Of a stretch of 64,000 nucleotides of DNA, positions 27,790-36,466 are shown piece after piece. The position numbers and the translations under genes are program-made. This stretch comes from Microbacterium sp. SORGH_AS_0862 (GTDB lineage: Bacteria > Actinomycetota > Actinomycetes > Actinomycetales > Microbacteriaceae). The stretch is taken from positions 1,240,001-1,304,000 of the forward strand of contig NZ_JAUTAY010000001.1 of NCBI RefSeq assembly GCF_030818795.1, read 5' to 3'. The first letter of the stretch is position 1. The number at the start of each line of letters is the position of its first letter. The notes under the pieces are model-generated. The model was not told where the DNA came from. It was given only the letters and a program-made list of their open reading frames with translations, and ran no database searches.

Positions 27790-29247
27790 ATGACTGCGCC
27801 CGAGAGCACCACGCGCGACACCCGCTTCTTCGGACAGCCCTGGGCACTCGCCCACGTGTTCGGCGTGGAGATGTGGGAGCGGTTCAGCTTCTACGGCATG
27901 CAGGGGATCCTGCTGATCTACCTGTACTACTCCGCGACCGAGGGCGGGCTCGGCCTCGACAAGGCCGTCGCGACCGGCATCGTCGGCGCCTACGGAGGCG
28001 CCGTGTACCTCTCGACGATCCTCGGCGCGTGGATCGCCGACCGCCTGCTCGGCTCCGAACGCGTGCTGTTCTTCAGCGCGATCGTGATCATGGCAGGGCA
28101 CATCGCGCTCGCCGTGCTGCCCGGCTTCGCGGGCGTCGGCATCGGCCTCGCGCTCGTGGCCCTCGGCTCCGGCGGACTGAAAGCCAACGCCACATCCGTT
28201 GTCGGCACGCTGTACGCCGACGACGATCCCCGCCGCGACGGCGGATTCTCGCTGTTCTATCTGGGCATCAACCTCGGGGCGTTCTTCGGCGCATTGGTGA
28301 CCGGGCTGCTGCAGTCGGTCGCCGGCTTCCACTGGGGCTTCGGCCTCGCGGCGGTCGGCATGGCCATCGGTCTCGTGCAGTACGCCTTCGGGCGTCGCCA
28401 GCTGCCCGCCGAGGCGCGCGCCGTGCCGAATCCGCTGCCGCGCGAGCGGCGCGCGCTGTGGATCGGGATCGCCGCGGCCGGCGTCGCCGTCATCGCGGCG
28501 AGCGTGCTGCTCGGCATCGTGCGCGCCGACAACCTGGCCCTCGTCGTCATCGTCGTCACGATCGTGTCCGCGATCGCCTACTTCGCCGTCATTCTGGGCT
28601 CTCGGCGGATCGACGCGACCGAACGCTCACGGGTCTACGCGTTCATTCCGCTGTTCGTCGTGAGCGTCGGTTTCTGGTCGCTCTACCAGCAGCAGTTCAC
28701 GGTGCTGACGATCTACTCCGATGAACGGCTCAACCGCGACCTGTTCGGCTGGGAGATGCCCGTCTCGTGGGTACAGTCGATCAACCCGGTGTTCATCATC
28801 CTGCTCTCCGGGGTCTTCGCGGCCCTCTGGACGAAACTCGGCCGGCGGCAGCCGTCGACGCCCGTCAAGTTCGCGATCGGCGCGATCGTCATGGGCCTCG
28901 CGTTCTGGCTGTTCCTCATCTGGGCGAACGGCGGGCAGAACACCACACCGCTGCTGGGCGTCATCGGCATCCTGTTCGTGTTCACGGTCGCCGAGCTGTT
29001 CATCTCGCCGATCGGTCTCTCGGTGTCGACGAAGCTCGGGCCGACGATCTTCCACACTCAGATGGTCGCGCTGTTCTTTCTGTCGGTGGCGCTGGGCACC
29101 GCGATCGCCGGGCAGATGGGCGAGTACTACGACCCCGAGAACGAGGTCGGCTACTTCTCGATCCTCGGGGTCATCGCGATCGCCCTCGGCGTCGCGCTGC
29201 TGCTGGCTGTGAAGCCCGTGCTGCGGCTCATGAGAGGTGTGCGCTGA
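27790..29247 (+). CDS. POT/PTR-family proton-coupled peptide transporter
   Basis: A 485-residue major-facilitator protein with about 14 helices. The ExxERF motif of the first helix is complete (EMWERFSFYGM), the second signature G-G-x-x-A-D is changed to LGAWIADRLLG, and FSLFYLGINLGAFFG is the FYxxINxG motif. Such proteins import di- and tripeptides with protons (DtpT-like). Convergent with the CoA-transferase operon; 5 nt separate the stops. Confidence 0.9.
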   Translation: MTAPESTTRDTRFFGQPWALAHVFGVEMWERFSFYGMQGILLIYLYYSATEGGLGLDKAVATGIVGAYGGAVYLSTILGAWIADRLLGSERVLFFSAIVIMAGHIALAVLPGFAGVGIGLALVALGSGGLKANATSVVGTLYADDDPRRDGGFSLFYLGINLGAFFGALVTGLLQSVAGFHWGFGLAAVGMAIGLVQYAFGRRQLPAEARAVPNPLPRERRALWIGIAAAGVAVIAASVLLGIVRADNLALVVIVVTIVSAIAYFAVILGSRRIDATERSRVYAFIPLFVVSVGFWSLYQQQFTVLTIYSDERLNRDLFGWEMPVSWVQSINPVFIILLSGVFAALWTKLGRRQPSTPVKFAIGAIVMGLAFWLFLIWANGGQNTTPLLGVIGILFVFTVAELFISPIGLSVSTKLGPTIFHTQMVALFFLSVALGTAIAGQMGEYYDPENEVGYFSILGVIAIALGVALLLAVKPVLRLMRGVR

Positions 29248-29252
29248 GATTC

Positions 29253-29891
29253 TCAGGCGCTGCGCAGCCGCAGTGGCGGCGCCGTCGCCGCCACGACATC
29301 GTCGATCGAGACACCGGGGGCGAGCTCGATCAGCTCGAGGCCCCGGGGGGTCACATCGATGACGGCGAGATCCGTGATGATTCGATCGACCACACCCCGG
29401 CCCGTCAGAGGGAGGCTGCATTCCTCGACGATCTTGGCTGAGCCGTCCTTCGCCGTGTGCTCCATGAGAACGATGACCCGTGCCGCGCCGTGGACGAGAT
29501 CCATCGCGCCGCCGGGCCCCTTGACCATCTTGCCCGGGATCATCCAGTTCGCCAGGTCTCCCGAGGCAGACACCTGCATGCCTCCCAGGATGGCCGCGTC
29601 GACCTTGCCGGAGCGGATCATCCCGAAGCTCATCGCGGAATCGAAGAACGCGGCTCCCGGAAGCACCGTCACCGTCTCCTTGCCTGCGTTGATGAGGTCG
29701 GGGTCGAGCTCCTCCTCGGTCGGATAGGGCCCGACTCCGAGGATGCCGTTCTCCGACTGAAGCACCACGGTGATCCCGGCGGGAACGTGGTTCGAGACGA
29801 GTGTGGGCAATCCGATGCCGAGGTTCACATAGGCCCCGTCTGTGAGCTCACCCGCCGCCCGCGCAGCCATCTCCTCTCGCGACCAGCCCAT
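29253..29891 (-). CDS. 3-oxoacid CoA-transferase subunit B (first pair)
   Basis: A 212-residue beta subunit of a two-subunit succinyl-CoA:3-oxoacid CoA-transferase. The catalytic Glu47 lies in L-Q-S-E-N-G, followed by the GIxGVGPYP segment; [30 protein letters not shown] is the family's central region. It moves CoA from succinyl-CoA to a beta-keto acid. Its partner subunit overlaps by one base upstream. It is the last gene of the ABC-importer operon, implying that the imported compound is degraded to a beta-keto acid. A second, distinct pair (pcaIJ) is at 50485-51902. Confidence 0.9.
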   Translation of the reverse strand: MGWSREEMAARAAGELTDGAYVNLGIGLPTLVSNHVPAGITVVLQSENGILGVGPYPTEEELDPDLINAGKETVTVLPGAAFFDSAMSFGMIRSGKVDAAILGGMQVSASGDLANWMIPGKMVKGPGGAMDLVHGAARVIVLMEHTAKDGSAKIVEECSLPLTGRGVVDRIITDLAVIDVTPRGLELIELAPGVSIDDVVAATAPPLRLRSA

Positions 29892-30667
29892 CAGCGTCCG
29901 CTCCCCCCGCGCACCGTGCGCTTCTCGATCGGTTTGTCGATGCGGTCCCCGACCTCGACGACGCGGTGCACGAAGACGCCGGGCAGGTGGACGTCATCCG
30001 GATCGATCCGACCCGGCTCTACGAGTTCCTCGACCTCCGCGATGCATACACGCCCCGCCATGGCCGCCAGCGGATTGAAGTTGCGCGCGGCCGCATGGAA
30101 CACAAGATTTCCGTGCCGGTCCCCTCGCGAGGCGTGAACCAAGGCGTAATCGGTCACGATGGCCTCCTCCAGGACGTACTCGCGTTCTGTCCCGCCCACG
30201 GCGAAGCGCCGCACCTCCTTCGCGACAGACGCCACCGCGACGCCTCCGTCGGGGGCGTACCGCTGCGGCAGCCCGCCTTCCGCCACCTGCGTTCCGACCC
30301 CGGTCTGCGTGAAGAACGCGGCGATGCCCGCTCCTCCCGCACGCAGCCTCTCCGCCAGGGTGCCCTGGGGCACCAGCTCGAGCTCGAGCTCCCCGCTGAG
30401 GAACTGCCGCTCGAACTCGCGGTTCTCTCCCACGTAGGACGACGTCATCTTCCGGATGCGGCCGGCGCGCAGCAGCACGCCCAAGCCGCCGTCATCGACG
30501 CCGCAGTTGTTGGACACCACGCTCAGCGACCGTGTTCCCTGTGCGAGGACCGCCTCGATCAACGCCATCGGATTGCCGGAGAGACCGAATCCGCCAACGG
30601 CCAAGCTGGCTCCGTCGGCGATGTCCGCCACGGCGAACGCCGCGGACGCTACGCCCTTGTCGATCAC
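29891..30667 (-). CDS. 3-oxoacid CoA-transferase subunit A (first pair)
   Basis: A 258-residue alpha subunit. [17 protein letters not shown] is the CoA-binding G-G-F-G-x-x-G-x-P motif; [29 protein letters not shown] and FFTQTGVGT are all diagnostic. The pair is most similar in pattern to acetoacetate or 3-oxoadipate CoA-transferases, which cannot be told apart here. It stands 57 nt downstream of the permease gene, so it is probably co-transcribed with the importer. Confidence 0.9.
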   Translation of the reverse strand: MIDKGVASAAFAVADIADGASLAVGGFGLSGNPMALIEAVLAQGTRSLSVVSNNCGVDDGGLGVLLRAGRIRKMTSSYVGENREFERQFLSGELELELVPQGTLAERLRAGGAGIAAFFTQTGVGTQVAEGGLPQRYAPDGGVAVASVAKEVRRFAVGGTEREYVLEEAIVTDYALVHASRGDRHGNLVFHAAARNFNPLAAMAGRVCIAEVEELVEPGRIDPDDVHLPGVFVHRVVEVGDRIDKPIEKRTVRGGSGR

Positions 30668-30724
30668 AACGACTCCTTCGCATCAGCTGCCCACGTCGTC
30701 CCCGCGTACGCACGTCCCTCACGC

Positions 30725-31738
30725 TCACCCACGCCGCTGCGACCGTCCGAGATAGGTCGACAAGGCGACAGCGGCGAGCAGCGCGGCGCCGTTGAACACG
30801 TTCGATGCCCATCCGCTCGCCCCGGAGAGGGCCAACCCGCTGACCGAAACGGAGACGAAGACCGCGCCGATGATCGTCCCCCAGACATTGAAGAACCCCG
30901 GCCGTATCGTCGTGGCACCCAGGAAGACCGCCGCCAGCGCGGGGAACAGAATGAGACCGCCATCGGAGGCGGTGGCGCTGCCGACCCGCGCAAGTTGGAG
31001 CACGCCGGCCAGACCTGCGATGGAGCCTGCGACGATGAAACTCCACCAGACGTTCTTGGTGACGGGCAGACCGACGAGCTTCGCGGCCGTGGCGTTCGAG
31101 CCGATGGCGTACAGCGAACGACCGAACGGCGTGTGGCTGAAGAAGTACCAGGCGACGAGACCGACGGCCAAGGTGATGTAGAACACGAGCGGCACCCCGA
31201 GAAGCCGCGTGGAGCCGAACAGGATGATGGCCGGATCGATCCCGCTGACGAATGTGCGGCCTCCCGTGAACCACGCCATCAGGCCCGCGAGCAGCATCGA
31301 CATGCCGAGCGTGGTGACGAACGGGCTCATGTGCAACCGGGTGACGAAGTAGCCGTTGACGACGCCAACCAGCACCCCGAGGGCGAGGGAGATGACGATG
31401 GCGACGGGCAGCGGGACGCTGTACGCGGACATGAGCCCCGCCGTCATCACCTGGGTCATGGCAGCGTTCGCGCCCAGCGAGAAGTCGAAGTAGCCCGCGA
31501 CGAGCGGGAAGAGGGCCGCGATCGCGACGAGGGCGACCACCGCCTGACTGCCCAGGATCACGGTGATGTTGTTCAGCGTGGGAAACGATGCCGCCGACAG
31601 CGAGAAGAACGAGAAGAAGACGAAGACGAGCACCGTCAGCAGCGGCAGGGCGTACTTCTCGAGCACTCGCAGCGGCGCGGGTGTGCGCACGACGGGCACC
31701 GAGACGGTCGCGGTCGTCGGGGTTCGTGTGTCGGTCAT
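30725..31738 (-). CDS. ABC importer permease (RbsC-like)
   Basis: A 337-residue permease of the carbohydrate-uptake type 2 family (RbsC/XylH), with 8-10 helices. GYFDFSLGANAAMTQV corresponds to the GGIDLSVG loop of RbsC, VVNGYFVTRLHMSPFVTTLGM to the GxxNGxLVxxxxxxPFIxTLG motif, and AIGSNATAAKLVGLPV to the coupling helix. It overlaps the ATPase gene by 4 nt. Paralogues of this family also import aromatic and other non-sugar compounds, which fits the catabolic context better than a sugar. Confidence 0.9.
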   Translation of the reverse strand: MTDTRTPTTATVSVPVVRTPAPLRVLEKYALPLLTVLVFVFFSFFSLSAASFPTLNNITVILGSQAVVALVAIAALFPLVAGYFDFSLGANAAMTQVMTAGLMSAYSVPLPVAIVISLALGVLVGVVNGYFVTRLHMSPFVTTLGMSMLLAGLMAWFTGGRTFVSGIDPAIILFGSTRLLGVPLVFYITLAVGLVAWYFFSHTPFGRSLYAIGSNATAAKLVGLPVTKNVWWSFIVAGSIAGLAGVLQLARVGSATASDGGLILFPALAAVFLGATTIRPGFFNVWGTIIGAVFVSVSVSGLALSGASGWASNVFNGAALLAAVALSTYLGRSQRRG

Positions 31739-33270
31739 GGCTTCTGCTCCATCGGGTCGTCGGGGACGGTCTTCTCACGGAGAACGAGGCTCGTCAGCCC
31801 GTCCACGTCGAGGCTTCCCGCGGCGACCTCATCGGAGATCCTTCCGCGGCTGAGAATGAGCACGCGATCGCACAGGGCGTGGATCTCGGCGAGATCGCTG
31901 GAGGCGATCAGAACCGCGCAGCCGGACGCAGCGGCACGGCGGATGCTGTCGTAGATGTCGGCGCGGCTCATGACATCGACACCCTGTGTCGGCTCGTCCA
32001 GCAGCAGGACTCTCGGTCCGCGCTGCATCCACCGCGCCAGCACGACCTTCTGTTGGTTGCCTCCGCTCATCGACGAGAAGGGCGCCTCCGGCGCCGCCAC
32101 CTTCACGCCGAACTCCTCGATGAGCGAGCGGGCGTCGTCCCGCTCCGCCGCACGGGACATGAACCCTCGGGTCCACCTTTCGGACAGAGTCGACACCGCG
32201 AGGTTCTCAACGACCGACTGGTCCATGAACGACGCCTCCCGCACGCGATCCTCGGGCACCAGCGCGACACTCGACGTCATCGCGTCCCCCACGTGACGCG
32301 GCGCATAGTCGGCACCGCGAAGACGCATGGTTCCCGAGGCCGGGCGGTGCACACCGAACAGCATGTTCAGCACGCTCGACCGCCCGGACCCGACGAGCCC
32401 CGTGAGGCCGACGATCTCTCCCTCGTGCAGCGTCAGGTCGACGCCGCGAATCGGCCCGCCGCGCAGGTCCGTCACCTGCAGCACGGGTCGGTGCTCGCGA
32501 TGCTCCGCCTCCCCGGTGGCACGCAGAGCCTGCACGGAGCGACCCGCCATGATCTCGATCAGACGCTCCTCGCTCGGCTGTTCGTCGACGAGCGCGGCGG
32601 CGAGGCGCCCATCGCGGTAGACGGTGAAGTCGTCCGATACGGCGAGTACCTCGCGCAGACGGTGGCTGACGATGAGCACCGTCTGCCCCAGATCGGCGCG
32701 CCGGCGCACGCGCTCCAAGAGCAGCTCGGACTCCTGGGCGGCGAGTCGGGCGGTCGGCTCGTCGAGGACGAGGATCCGCTCCTGCTCACCGTCCTGGTCC
32801 TGCAGCGCCCGAGCGATCGCGACCATGGTCTGGTCGGAGGGGCGCAGCGCGCGCACCGGGGTGCGGGGATCCAGATCCAGCTCGTAGGCGGCGAGGGTCG
32901 ATGAGACCCGTCGACGCAGTCCACTCCAGTCGATGCCGGGTCCGCGACGTGGATATCCGTCATCCAGCGCGAAGTTCTCCTCGATCGAAAGATCATCGAA
33001 GAGCCCGAGATCCTGATGGACGAACCTCAGTCCCACTCCCTGCGCGTCGGAAGGGGTGAATCCCGCGAGGTCGACGCGTCGGCCGAAGACCTCGAGCTCC
33101 CCGGCGTCGGCCGCGTAGACACCGGCAAGGATCTTGATCGTCGTGGATTTGCCCGATCCGTTGCCTCCGAGGAGGGCATGCACGCTCCCGCGACGGACGT
33201 GGAGCGATACGTCGTTGAGAGCGCGAGTGCCTGCGAAGTCCTTGCTGAGGTGCGTGATCTCGAGAGCCAT
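31735..33270 (-). CDS. ABC importer ATPase (RbsA-like, two NBDs)
   Basis: A 511-residue protein with two nucleotide-binding domains. In the N-domain Walker A is GGNGSGKSTT and Walker B RILVLDEPTARL, but the signature is degenerate (LRPSDQTMVAIARAL instead of LSxGxxQ). In the C-domain the P-loop is reduced (GLVGSGRSS), while the signature MSGGNQQKVVLARW is complete and is followed by VLLLDEPTQGVDV. This asymmetry is common in the family. The start at 33270 was selected because the conserved LEITHLSKDFAG begins there. A 15-bp hairpin lies just upstream. Confidence 0.9.
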   Translation of the reverse strand: MALEITHLSKDFAGTRALNDVSLHVRRGSVHALLGGNGSGKSTTIKILAGVYAADAGELEVFGRRVDLAGFTPSDAQGVGLRFVHQDLGLFDDLSIEENFALDDGYPRRGPGIDWSGLRRRVSSTLAAYELDLDPRTPVRALRPSDQTMVAIARALQDQDGEQERILVLDEPTARLAAQESELLLERVRRRADLGQTVLIVSHRLREVLAVSDDFTVYRDGRLAAALVDEQPSEERLIEIMAGRSVQALRATGEAEHREHRPVLQVTDLRGGPIRGVDLTLHEGEIVGLTGLVGSGRSSVLNMLFGVHRPASGTMRLRGADYAPRHVGDAMTSSVALVPEDRVREASFMDQSVVENLAVSTLSERWTRGFMSRAAERDDARSLIEEFGVKVAAPEAPFSSMSGGNQQKVVLARWMQRGPRVLLLDEPTQGVDVMSRADIYDSIRRAAASGCAVLIASSDLAEIHALCDRVLILSRGRISDEVAAGSLDVDGLTSLVLREKTVPDDPMEQKP

Positions 33271-33286
33271 GCGTTGCGCCGATGGG

Positions 33287-33321
33287 GCGGGAGTGGAGGG
33301 GAACTCCCCCTCCACTCCCGC
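33287..33321 (-). other. Intercistronic hairpin between binding-protein and ATPase genes
   Basis: A perfect 15-bp stem (GCGGGAGTGGAGGGG with CCCCTCCACTCCCGC) and a 5-nt loop, 17 nt downstream of the binding-protein stop and 16 nt upstream of the ATPase ATG. Such hairpins in import operons act as partial terminators or as 3' stabilisers that raise the level of the binding protein over the membrane parts. Confidence 0.8.
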
Positions 33322-33338
33322 ACCCGGCGCGGCGATGC

Positions 33339-34484
33339 TCACTTGCCCCACGAGGTCTCGAAGGCCTTCTTCCAGTCCACGGTCCCGTTGAAGGGCCCCG
33401 ACGCCGGAAGGTTGTGGTCGGCATCCACGATCTGCATGGTCTGGCCGATGTAGGCCGGTTCCTGACCGGCGAGCACCCGCACTGCGGTGTCGACCGAGCC
33501 CCACGCCTCCCAGTCCTGCGCGTCGCCGACCGTCGCGGTGATGCCGGGCTGACCGCTGCGGATCATGTCCAGGGCGGGCTCGGAGCCGAACGCGCCCACC
33601 GTGACGAGCTTTTCCGCGACGCCTGCCTGATTCAGAGCCGCCGCGAGCCCGTTGACCAGGTAGGCGTCCGTCGGAACGATCAGCGCGTTGGCGTCGGGAT
33701 TCGCGAGCACGGCGCTGACGATCTTCTGCGCGAAGGAGCCGTCGGCCACCTCGGGGTCGGTCACGTCGACCTGCACGAGAACCTTGCCCCCGCCCAGCGA
33801 GTCCAGCTCGGACTCGAAGGAGTCAGTGATCAGCTGCCCCCATCCCTGGGAGGTGAGGTTGACCACCACGGCGTTGACATCGCCGTTGGTCTTCCCATAG
33901 ACGTAGTCGGCCTGCAACGCGCCGAACGCGCCGAAGATCCCGTAGGGTGTCGGCTGCTCGTCGGCCGGCAGCCAGAGCCGCTCGGCGTCCCACACCGGCG
34001 AGTCGCAGTCGTTCTGCCCACCGCCTCCGACGATGACGACGCCGGCGGCCTTGGCCTCCTGGAACGCCGCTGCAGCAGCACTGCAGCTGATGCCGACGGG
34101 AACGAGGACGTCGGCGCCGGCAGCGGTCGCCTGTCGGATGGCTGTGGCGAAGCCGTCCGGGCTGAGCTTGCCGTCCACGATGGTGCCGGTCCAGCCGAGC
34201 TCCTCCGCTGCCGCGACCATGGCGGCTGCCGGCGCATGGCAGGTGGGCGCTGCCTCACCGCAGGACATGACGTAGAAGTTGACGTCACTCTTAGGCGTGA
34301 CGGCCTCGAGATCGGCGAGGTCCGAGCCGTAACCGGCGTAGGCGCGGTCGAGGGCGCTCTGCGCGGCGTCGCTCAGAGCCTCGGTGGATGCGGCCGGCGT
34401 GGTGTCGCCGGTGGAACATGCGCTGAGCGCGATCGCGAGCGAGACCATGACGGCCCCCATCGCGATCTTCCGTTGTGCTCTCAC
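33339..34484 (-). CDS. Periplasmic-binding-protein-like lipoprotein of the importer
   Basis: A 381-residue substrate-binding lipoprotein of the ribose-binding (Peripla_BP_4) type. The signal peptide ends in the lipobox L-S-A-C with Cys23 as lipid anchor. The mature protein has alternating strand-helix units such as ADVLVPVGISC, NALIVPTDAYLVNGLAAAL, and the hinge-near LVTVGAFGSEPALDMI. Several cysteines (about 75, 82, 134, 158) are unusual for the family and may form disulfides. First gene of the importer / CoA-transferase operon; its upstream region carries the shared catabolic box and an 8-bp inverted repeat. Confidence 0.9.
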   Translation of the reverse strand: MRAQRKIAMGAVMVSLAIALSACSTGDTTPAASTEALSDAAQSALDRAYAGYGSDLADLEAVTPKSDVNFYVMSCGEAAPTCHAPAAAMVAAAEELGWTGTIVDGKLSPDGFATAIRQATAAGADVLVPVGISCSAAAAAFQEAKAAGVVIVGGGGQNDCDSPVWDAERLWLPADEQPTPYGIFGAFGALQADYVYGKTNGDVNAVVVNLTSQGWGQLITDSFESELDSLGGGKVLVQVDVTDPEVADGSFAQKIVSAVLANPDANALIVPTDAYLVNGLAAALNQAGVAEKLVTVGAFGSEPALDMIRSGQPGITATVGDAQDWEAWGSVDTAVRVLAGQEPAYIGQTMQIVDADHNLPASGPFNGTVDWKKAFETSWGK

Positions 34485-34570
34485 GGGTATCTCCTGCTGT
34501 GTCAGGAGACGAGGGCCGAGTGTGCGGCTTCATCGCCTCGTTCGGGTGCTGGCGTCCTTGCCAGTCGGCC

Positions 34571-34602
34571 CATTCCACCAGCGGCGGGCACGGTGTGGAA
34601 TG
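34571..34602. promoter_or_regulatory. Inverted repeat upstream of the importer operon
   Basis: CATTCCAC (34571-34578) and GTGGAATG (34595-34602) form perfect 8-bp arms 16 nt apart, roughly 90-118 nt upstream of the binding-protein start. It could bind a second regulator or form an mRNA or DNA hairpin; it lies beside the shared catabolic box. Confidence 0.45.
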
Positions 34603-34613
34603 CGTCCGGGATG

Positions 34614-34624
34614 ATGACTGGCAT
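34614..34624 (-). promoter_or_regulatory. Shared catabolic box, copy at the importer operon
   Basis: On the minus strand the sequence is ATGCCAGTCAT, 10 of 11 matches to the consensus ATGCCAGGCAT. Its flanks (GGCG before and CATC after) are the same as those of the box at 43498. It lies 130 nt upstream of the importer lipoprotein start. Confidence 0.65.
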
Positions 34625-34649
34625 CGCCCGACTCGATGACGTGGATAGC

Positions 34650-35444
34650 TCAGTCGGCGACGAGCGTTCCGCCGTCGATGACGATGGTCTGTCCGCTCAC
34701 GAACGCGCCTCCCGGCGACGCGAGCCACACCGCTGCCGCCGCCACCTCGGCGGGCCTGCCGAACCTTGCGAGCGGGGTCTTCGCGAGTCGTGCCGTAGCG
34801 ACGTCCGGATCGTCGATGATCGCGCGCGCGAAGCTCGTCTCGATGACACCGGGAGCGATGGCGTTGGCACGCACGCCACGGCCTCCCCAGCTCACGGCGA
34901 GGTTGCGGACGATCTGCGCGTTGGCTGCCTTCGTGACTCCGTAGCCGCCGATCGTGCGGTTGCCTCTGAGGCCTGCGAGGCTCGACATCACGAGGAAGAG
35001 ACCGCCGCCCGCGCCGGCGAGGTGGGGCACGGCCAGATCAGCGAGCAGGCTCACCGATCGCACGTGCAACCTGTACATGGCGTCTAGACGATCCACGGCA
35101 TCGGAGCCGCCCGGATCATCGAGCGCGGCTCCGGCATTGGCGAGGACCGTGTCGATGCGACCGAAACGGGTCATCGTCTCCTCCACGAGCGCGGCCAGCT
35201 GAGCATCGTCCGTCACATCGCAGACCATCCCGGTCGCTTCCAGTCCCAGCCGCCTCAGCCGGGCAGCCTCGGCATCCGGTGCCGAGACGCCCAGGTCGGC
35301 GATCACCACACGTGCACCGGCGGCGGCGAGCGCTTCCGCGCACGCCGCCCCGATCCCCGACGCAGCCCCGGTGACGATCGCCACCTGCCCGGAGCAATCG
35401 AACAGCTTGTCCGGGGTCAACGCGGATGCGGTCGGGGGAATCAC
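34650..35444 (-). CDS. Short-chain dehydrogenase/reductase (SDR)
   Basis: A 264-residue classical SDR. The cofactor loop is TGAASGIG, followed by an acidic DLG after the second strand (suggesting NAD preference); LANAGA replaces the NNAG motif, and the catalytic site is Ser in VMSSLAG with YGVTK (Tyr and Lys). The C-terminal AVWLASPGGAFVSGQTIVIDGG is typical. It is the last gene of the cyclase-ABM-FAA-LysR-SDR transcription unit, 31 nt after the LysR stop, and probably oxidises an alcohol intermediate. Confidence 0.88.
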   Translation of the reverse strand: MIPPTASALTPDKLFDCSGQVAIVTGAASGIGAACAEALAAAGARVVIADLGVSAPDAEAARLRRLGLEATGMVCDVTDDAQLAALVEETMTRFGRIDTVLANAGAALDDPGGSDAVDRLDAMYRLHVRSVSLLADLAVPHLAGAGGGLFLVMSSLAGLRGNRTIGGYGVTKAANAQIVRNLAVSWGGRGVRANAIAPGVIETSFARAIIDDPDVATARLAKTPLARFGRPAEVAAAAVWLASPGGAFVSGQTIVIDGGTLVAD

Positions 35445-35475
35445 CGCCCGCGCTCCTGACCGATCTCGCGCACAC

Positions 35476-36420
35476 TCACCACCCGTGCTGCGGAAGCGAC
35501 AACTCCGCGTCCTTGCCGAACTCCACGCGTTCGGCGACGACGCGCAGGGCGCGCAGCAGCCAACGCAGGGCCGGATCGTCGGATCGGGACGGGTGCCAGA
35601 AGACGGATTCGACGAGCACGGGGAGCTGGACGGGAACGCGAGCGACGGTCAGATCGAGGATGTCCCCATAGCGGTCGACGAGTCGCGCCGGGACGAAGCC
35701 GAACATGTCCGACTGCGCGATCATGAACGGTACCGGCAGGAAGCCGGGGACGGTGCGGGCCACGTGAGGCCGTACGCCCGCCTCGGCGAGCGCGTCGTCG
35801 GCGAACACGACCACTCCCGCTGCGAGCGCGACCTGCACGTAGGGCGAATCCGCCAAGACATCGGCGTCGATGGCCCCGTCGACGAGGCCCGGATGCCCGC
35901 GGCGCACGATGCAGACCATCTCGTCGGAGAAGAGGGATTGACGTTTGCCGGCGACGCCGTGGGCGACGGAGGCGATGGCGACGTCATCGCGCAGCAGGTC
36001 GACGGGATCGATGCCGTTGAGCGGCACGAAGTCGATCGAGACCCCCGGTGCATGCTCGCGCAGCAGATCGAGCAACGGCGCAGTCATCACCGCCAGCGCG
36101 TAGTCGGATGCCGAGAGTCGGAACTGCCGCTCGCTCGTCGACGGGTCGAACGAGGGCCGCACGTTCAGCGTTCGGTTGACCTCCGCGAGGGCCTCCCGGA
36201 CGACGGGCTGGAGTGCGCGCGCCCGGGGCGTGAGCTCGGAAGCGCGGCCCACGCGCACGGTCAGAGGATCGTCGAGCAGCCGGCGCAACTTCGCCACGGC
36301 GCCGCTCACGGCGGGTTGTGTCAGCCCGATCGCCTCTCCGGCGCGGGTCAGGTTGCGTTCGGTGAGGATGGCATCGAGGACCACGAGCAGATTGAGGTCG
36401 ACGCCTCGCAAGTCGCCCAT
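35476..36420 (-). CDS. LysR regulator of the catabolic island (NahR/NodD-like), no. 1
   Basis: A 314-residue LysR regulator with the N-terminus MGDLRGVDLNLLVVLDAILTE, then the helix-turn-helix LTRAGEAIGLTQPAVSGAVAKL, a subgroup pattern shared with NahR, LinR and NodD. The remainder is an effector-binding domain. The start at 36420 follows AAGGAG. It lies inside the catabolic unit between the FAA-hydrolase and SDR genes and is similar in pattern to the LysR at 42573. The palindromic boxes before six operons of the island are natural targets for one or both. Confidence 0.9.
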   Translation of the reverse strand: MGDLRGVDLNLLVVLDAILTERNLTRAGEAIGLTQPAVSGAVAKLRRLLDDPLTVRVGRASELTPRARALQPVVREALAEVNRTLNVRPSFDPSTSERQFRLSASDYALAVMTAPLLDLLREHAPGVSIDFVPLNGIDPVDLLRDDVAIASVAHGVAGKRQSLFSDEMVCIVRRGHPGLVDGAIDADVLADSPYVQVALAAGVVVFADDALAEAGVRPHVARTVPGFLPVPFMIAQSDMFGFVPARLVDRYGDILDLTVARVPVQLPVLVESVFWHPSRSDDPALRWLLRALRVVAERVEFGKDAELSLPQHGW

Positions 36421-36466
36421 ATGTCGCTCCTTCGCGTCGGACAGCAACGTTACCGTCACAGTACGG

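Noticed and set aside
29891..33270. Sugar catabolism island suggested by the RbsA/RbsC-like importer and RpiB-like protein
   Set aside because: No sugar kinase, aldolase or isomerase with intact active site is present, the RpiB-like protein lacks its catalytic Cys, and all other genes are of aromatic type.
34549..34564. CTGGC-GTCCTT-GCCAG as another operator before the importer
   Set aside because: Five-base GC-rich arms are expected often in this composition; the stronger 8-bp repeat and the shared box nearby explain the region better.
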